Shown here in pieces: positions 59,225 through 64,000 of a stretch of DNA of 64,000 bases. Both the position numbers and the translations under genes were made by a program. Position 1 is the stretch's first letter. Every line of letters begins with the position of its first letter. The stretch covers positions 21,743,209 through 21,807,208 of the forward strand of contig NC_135565.1 of NCBI RefSeq assembly GCF_964340395.1, given 5' to 3'. Source of the DNA: Glandiceps talaboti. Lineage: Eukaryota > Hemichordata > Enteropneusta > Spengelidae. The notes beneath the pieces were generated by a model. The model ran no database searches. It saw nothing but the letters and a program-made list of their open reading frames with translations, and was not told the DNA's origin.

Positions 59225-60370
59225 GGAGATGTTGACTGGTATGTGTTCCAAGCTGAATGTGTGTGTGACAGTATGGGATGGGATGGAGGGTGAGTACTTT
59301 TACAAAATTTTTACACAATAAAAAATGGGGATGAAAACTAGCCCATATTCAACAACACTGGCATATCATTTTCTAATCCAAACAGAGGGGAATGTTGGGT
59401 GGGTACATCTTGCATGTTGTTTTCCATCGGATCCAAGGGGGAGGGGTATTATTGACTGGAGTAGCATGTTGTTTTCAGAGTTAAGCATTGAAATAAAACA
59501 AACAATATAAATCAATCCAAAGTTGTCAACTGTAACACACTTTTTTTACTCACAATGTCAGTACTTGTAAACTAAAGTAAACAATACAATGCAAAAGATA
59601 CAGGTAAGATAACATAGTATATAGTAATAATTCATTCATGTATACATCAAGTGATAAAGCCTAGTCACATGACAGAACCCCATGATGTGTGCATGCAAGT
59701 GTGGTGTTTGGGGGGGGGGGGGGTATTGCAGCGCTTGTGGTGTTTTCTGCTGCATTTTTATTAGCACAGCAGAAAGCTACAAGGATGAGTGTAAATACCC
59801 CTGAGTACCCACACTGGAACTCACATGGCATGAGGTTCTTTTATTATTACATATGTTTATCTGTAGTGGTAAATTTCCATAAAAATCATACAGCGCAATC
59901 ATGCGATTTTGTGTGTAGAGAGCGATTGCATCCTCATTTGCATATCATTTGCATGCAGATATGCAATAATATTTTCAGATTGCACTGCAGTGAAAATAGC
60001 ACTAGTATGCGCACACACACCAGTGTAAGTAATCTCTGGTACATATGTAATAATAACTTTTATACGCAGTTTTTACACTCTCTATACTTTGTGTATGGAT
60101 TATTGTTTTATTAGTGTTGTAGGAAAACAATTACAATAAAAAATGTTTTCAGAGAATCCAAAAATTATTACTGTAAAAAATATAACCTGAAAATTCTATC
60201 TTGGCCCCATCTTTAGTTTATGATTTGTAGACTTTTAATTTATATCATATGATATCTGCACTTCTTTAAATGTGTATTTAAAATTTACAAAAAAAGACTG
60301 TGGAGTGTTTATGGTCAATTATGCAAATTAAGGATCATAGAGTCTATCCTAAGTTCCTTACATACCTAAA

Positions 60371-60745
60371 CCTAGTCTTCCTATACCTGGTATGATCATC
60401 TCCACCTTCTAGTCAAATGGATTTCTTTAGCACATAATTCTGTTTGTACAACCAACACCACAGCCGTAGTATATGCTATTGATGTATTGATATAAACGTG
60501 ATGACGTTATCGCGTCCTCATTTGACTTGCTTTCAAAACTGGAGGTTGAGTTTGTTGTAAACTGAATGAAATAACAAATTACAACTGCCTGTCAGTGTGT
60601 GATGGATTACTACTGACATTCGGTATTCATCCCTTCCCCAGCAGGAGATCTAGCTAGATTTTTGATAGAATTTGTCCATTTTTTTGTACATTACAAAGAT
60701 ATAGTAGAGAATGATTACACCATGGACTATAGTTACTCGACTTAA
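60371..60745 (+). mobile_element. Diverged relative of the 39.5-kb long-TIR element
   Basis: The interior matches in order: GATATAAACGTGATGACGTT, GTGTGATGGATTACTACTGA and TTCATCCCTTCCCC against the 39.6-39.75-kb interior. The left arm starts CCTAGTCTTCCTATACC. The right arm is poorly conserved, so the right border is approximate. Confidence 0.6.
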
Positions 60746-60749
60746 ACTT

Positions 60750-61950
60750 GACACCCTAGCTTTGTGACAGTAACTCACTAAGAGTAGGACTGCGCTCATA
60801 TCAGCAAAACTTTGTTCAATAATAAAATTTGAAAGACAAATAATACCTGCTGGTAATAAAATAAAAACTAAGTCAAATTTTTGAAATAGCGGGTAATTAA
60901 GTGATAAAAAGGAAGTTGTAATATAGTTTTAAAAACTACTTAGTAACTAATTGACATATTTCTTTGAACAATTTTAAACACATAGACACTTCATGATCCT
61001 GAAGGCTGCACTGTTTCTGTAATACAGTAACAAGATACTGCATGGGTAGTTAGTCAAATTGTGATACAGATCAGATAAGGAAAACGGTTGATTACCCATT
61101 CTGACCAAGTTTTACCTGCTCACTTGTTAGTTGTTTTGAAAGTTACGGTAGGAAAATCAGACATTGAAAAAATAAAATTTATGCGATACTTAGAAATATC
61201 ATGACACCCCCCCCCCCCCCCCCCACACACACACACTTACAAATTTTCGTTGCAATATTAATAACTACTTAATGTTTCTGAATGGTATGTGTTATGGATC
61301 ATGCTATATTTTACACATGGTGTACACTTCTTTGGACTCAAGGTCAAAGGTTAAGTTTGTGGTTTTCTTGAGACCACAAGGGGTGAATGATGTAAACATC
61401 CGGTTACACTACTGTATGAATGAATGACTGACTACACAATCAAGAATTTTTCTTTCTCTTTCACTTTGTGTTATTGTATTTAGTTGTGTAATCTTTACTA
61501 GGTATGTGGTAACTGGTTCATGGTAGCTGTAAAATATAGCTTTCTATATGTGTGTATATCGTTTGGAAGATAGAATTTGTTGATGTATTACTGTGTGTCA
61601 ATTTTAATTAAAATAAAAAAAATGCTGTGGAAAATATATTGAGTTTGGATGGTTCCAAGAATGAATTAGACAAGAAAATATAGTTACTTTGGGACGATAA
61701 AGTAGAAATGAATGTGTCATTGCCATTTGTCTTCTATGGACCTTTGATCACATAATTAATGAATGATTTAATTATTCACTGCTTTGCTCTGCTCATTCAC
61801 CATTCCAAAGTAAATGTATTTTATTGTCCAATAATGAATGCAGGACAAATTGCTCTATTTCTAGTCTGGCATTTATTTATAAGAAAATGTTCACACCATT
61901 TGTATACAAAATTGGTATTTTTGGCTAACACCTGAATCTGGTCATGAAAT
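60750..61950. other. No gene recognised; C run and one DR1
   Basis: The stretch contains a C homopolymer followed by AC repeats (61206-61240) and a near-perfect DR1 at 61341. No coding signal is seen on either strand. Confidence 0.4.
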
Positions 61951-61959
61951 GTGCAGTAC

Positions 61960-62390
61960 TTACAAGGCCCATCCTGATTGGTTGCTCAGTTAACAAAATT
62001 CATTCTCATTGGTTATTGAATATGAAACACTTCCTTGCATTATTGATTGTTTGTTACTCACTTACAACACTCATCTTGATTGGTTACTATATGAAGCTCT
62101 TACAAGGTTTATCATGATTGGTTGTTAAGAATAAGATGTAAAACTCTTGAAAGATTTGATGCTATTGGTTGTTTAATGTGAAGCACTAATAAGGTTCATC
62201 ATGATTGGTTGTACAATTTTTTTTGTCAAGGTTGATCATATTTGTCTGTTTGATATCAATAATTTTCAGATTAATCCTGATTGGATGTTGTATATGAATA
62301 AATTACAATATTCATCCTGATTGGTTATTCACAATGAACCACTTACAGTGTACCTCCTGATTGGTTGTTCAATATTTATCATATGCAATG
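61960..62390 (+). repeat. Degenerate repeat of TGATTGGTT boxes
   Basis: CCTGATTGGTTGTTCAATAT-like segments recur about ten times at 40-60 bp spacing, alternating with CACTTACAAGGTTCAT. Each box contains an inverted CCAAT. Confidence 0.8.
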
Positions 62391-62959
62391 TTACTTATGA
62401 TTTGTAAATACCCTAAAGAGTGATCGTCATGCAACAACACCATCAGATCTCTATGCAATAATCCATCAATCAATCAATCATCACAGTTCTGAACAACTTT
62501 CAATCTGCTTCACACTTTTCATCACCATAAATTTAACAGAAAAAAAAGTATATAAATCCATTGTTATGTAAAATATATACTGCGATGAGAGGTCTCCTTG
62601 ATGTACAGATGTAGAACACATGGTTATACACCAAATACTCCTTTTAGACCTGTCTCTCATAGTCATATGTGCGATTTTAAATCATGCTGTGGTAAATTCC
62701 ATCTCAAAAAAGAATGAGAAACATAAAATTAACTTGATATGGCCTGCTATAACAAATAAGACAATCAACAAAGTTCTAGGGACAAATTTAATATTTACAA
62801 CCAATTTGAGTAAATAATGAGTTGTGGCTTCAAATTAGTTTGCTTTGTATTGTATACTGTTGTACGTATAATGAAGTATTTATTTAAGGGGAATAGAATT
62901 AGAAGGAAAGGAAAATCAAACCACTTTTTGACAAGTAATGGTAATCCGACACCTTCACA

Positions 62960-63235
62960 TACACAGGTGTAGATTTAGTCTTGCAATATCCAGTCAAATT
63001 TCTTACCAAGATTTAGTCTCGCAATATCCAGTCAAATTTCTTACCAAGATGTAGTCTCGCAATATCCAAGTCAAATTTCTTACCAAGATTTAGTCTCGCA
63101 ATATCCAGTCCAATTTTTTACCAAGATGTAGTCTCGTAATATCTAGTCCAATTTTTTACCAAGATTTAGTCTCGTAATATCCAGTCCAATTTCTAACCAA
63201 TGCAGTATACACTTAATCTCTCAATATCCCGTCAT
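62960..63235 (+). repeat. About 48-bp tandem repeat, six copies
   Basis: GATTTAGTCTCGCAATATCC and AGTCAAATTTCTTACCAA recur, degenerating towards the right end. Confidence 0.9.
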
Positions 63236-63445
63236 ATTTCTTACCATTGCCATGTTTCTACTAGAAAGGACTTTAACAGAAAATATCTCATGAAATATTT
63301 GCAATTTTCTATCATATCCACCATTATAATTTTGGAAGGTAACTGGGTTAAACACCAAACAAGGGGTACATGTATATAGCTAGATTTCTTCCAACTTGTA
63401 ATAATCACCTCACATTAATTGTAACAAAATACTCATATATATTGT

Positions 63446-63730
63446 CAGGGCTCGAAATGAACAGTAGTCCCATGCTCACAGACTACCAATTCTGGTCATG
63501 GGACTACCATAATTTGTAGCTGGTAGCCCACTCAGGCTACCACTGATTATGTGATGAGGATGGAAGATTTATGGACATGAAAGTATTTTAATAATACCGT
63601 ACAAATATTTCCAACAGAGGAAATTTGTTTCCAGTTCTGGAATATCAGACTACAGGTTACAATCCTTGGGCTACCAGTTTCTGAAACTGGTCGCCCACTA
63701 CCAAAGAAAAAAAATTAATTTCAAGCCCTG
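63446..63730 (+). mobile_element. MITE family C (CAGGGCTCGAAAT ends)
   Basis: The 285-bp element has ends CAGGGCTCGAAATGAAC and TTAATTTCAAGCCCTG in inverted orientation. ATTGT lies immediately on both sides (63441-63445, 63731-63735). The interior has repeated CTACCA / TGGTAGCCCAC motifs. Such CAGGGCT ends are seen in hAT-like elements, but only a 5-bp duplication is visible, so the superfamily is uncertain. Confidence 0.78.
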
Positions 63731-64000
63731 ATTGTCTCTATAATATTAATATTGTCTCAGCAAAGTTTCATGCATTCCTAGATTGATAAATGTATTTAAT
63801 CATTACATTTTGACAAGAAAGTCCTACATGTAATGAGGCTATGGTACACCGGTAATTATATTGTTCTCATGTATTTTTATGTCAAGTTTTTGATAATAAT
63901 TGGAAAACAAATTAAGTTTCTTGTTGTTACAAGTCAGAACAAGTATCAGCAACAACACTCTTGTAATTGGACATTAAGGGATAATACTTTGTATTACTAT

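Noticed and set aside
59689-60114. 141-residue plus-strand frame starting in a G run
   Set aside because: The start is a poly-glycine artefact of (G)n, and the rest has no domain or splice support.

Overview
The window looks like nuclear DNA from a marine-type invertebrate animal. Coding sequence is cut into short exons with GT-AG introns. The DNA is A+T-rich, with long (TG)n microsatellites, dozens of minisatellites, two tRNA-headed SINEs and several families of short inverted-repeat transposons. Nothing in it is bacterial, viral or organellar. I cannot assign a phylum from the sequence alone.

The one gene I can name is a branched-chain amino acid aminotransferase (BCAT, mitochondrial type) on the minus strand. 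Ten coding exons lie at 21267-14158, and every splice phase fits. A candidate first exon at 56275-56228 supplies an ATG and a mitochondrial presequence, giving a 400-residue protein. That first intron would be about 35 kb. Two introns of the gene contain tandem copies of the 3' end of the exon just upstream, including its splice donor.

A second minus-strand gene that I do not recognise is supported by three phase-compatible exons: 41163-41025 (weak), 38305-38121 (strong) and a terminal exon 25622-25432 with stop and poly(A) signals. If the 56.2-kb exon belongs to BCAT, this gene is nested in BCAT intron 1. If it does not, that exon may instead start the unknown gene. A decayed copy of the terminal exon at 28.7-29.1 kb is split by a SINE.

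Layout: 1-7 kb, degenerate repeats, a SINE, a minisatellite and a CpG-richer stretch (5.0-6.9 kb) with a CRE and a CTCF-like motif. 7-14 kb, minisatellites and a TTAA-flanked foldback element. 14-21.3 kb, the BCAT body. 21-42 kb, intronic or intergenic sequence with the unknown exons, two hAT-like MITE families and a long-TIR element. 42-50.3 kb, almost continuous tandem arrays of 61, about 92, 29, 81 and 44 bp. 50-55.8 kb, more MITEs. 55.8-57.1 kb, a CpG-richer, probably bidirectional promoter. 57-64 kb, repeats and no recognisable exon.

The recurring unusual theme is that minisatellites grow at transposon ends. Three MITE families here carry tandem copies of a subterminal segment, or sit exactly on the edge of an array.
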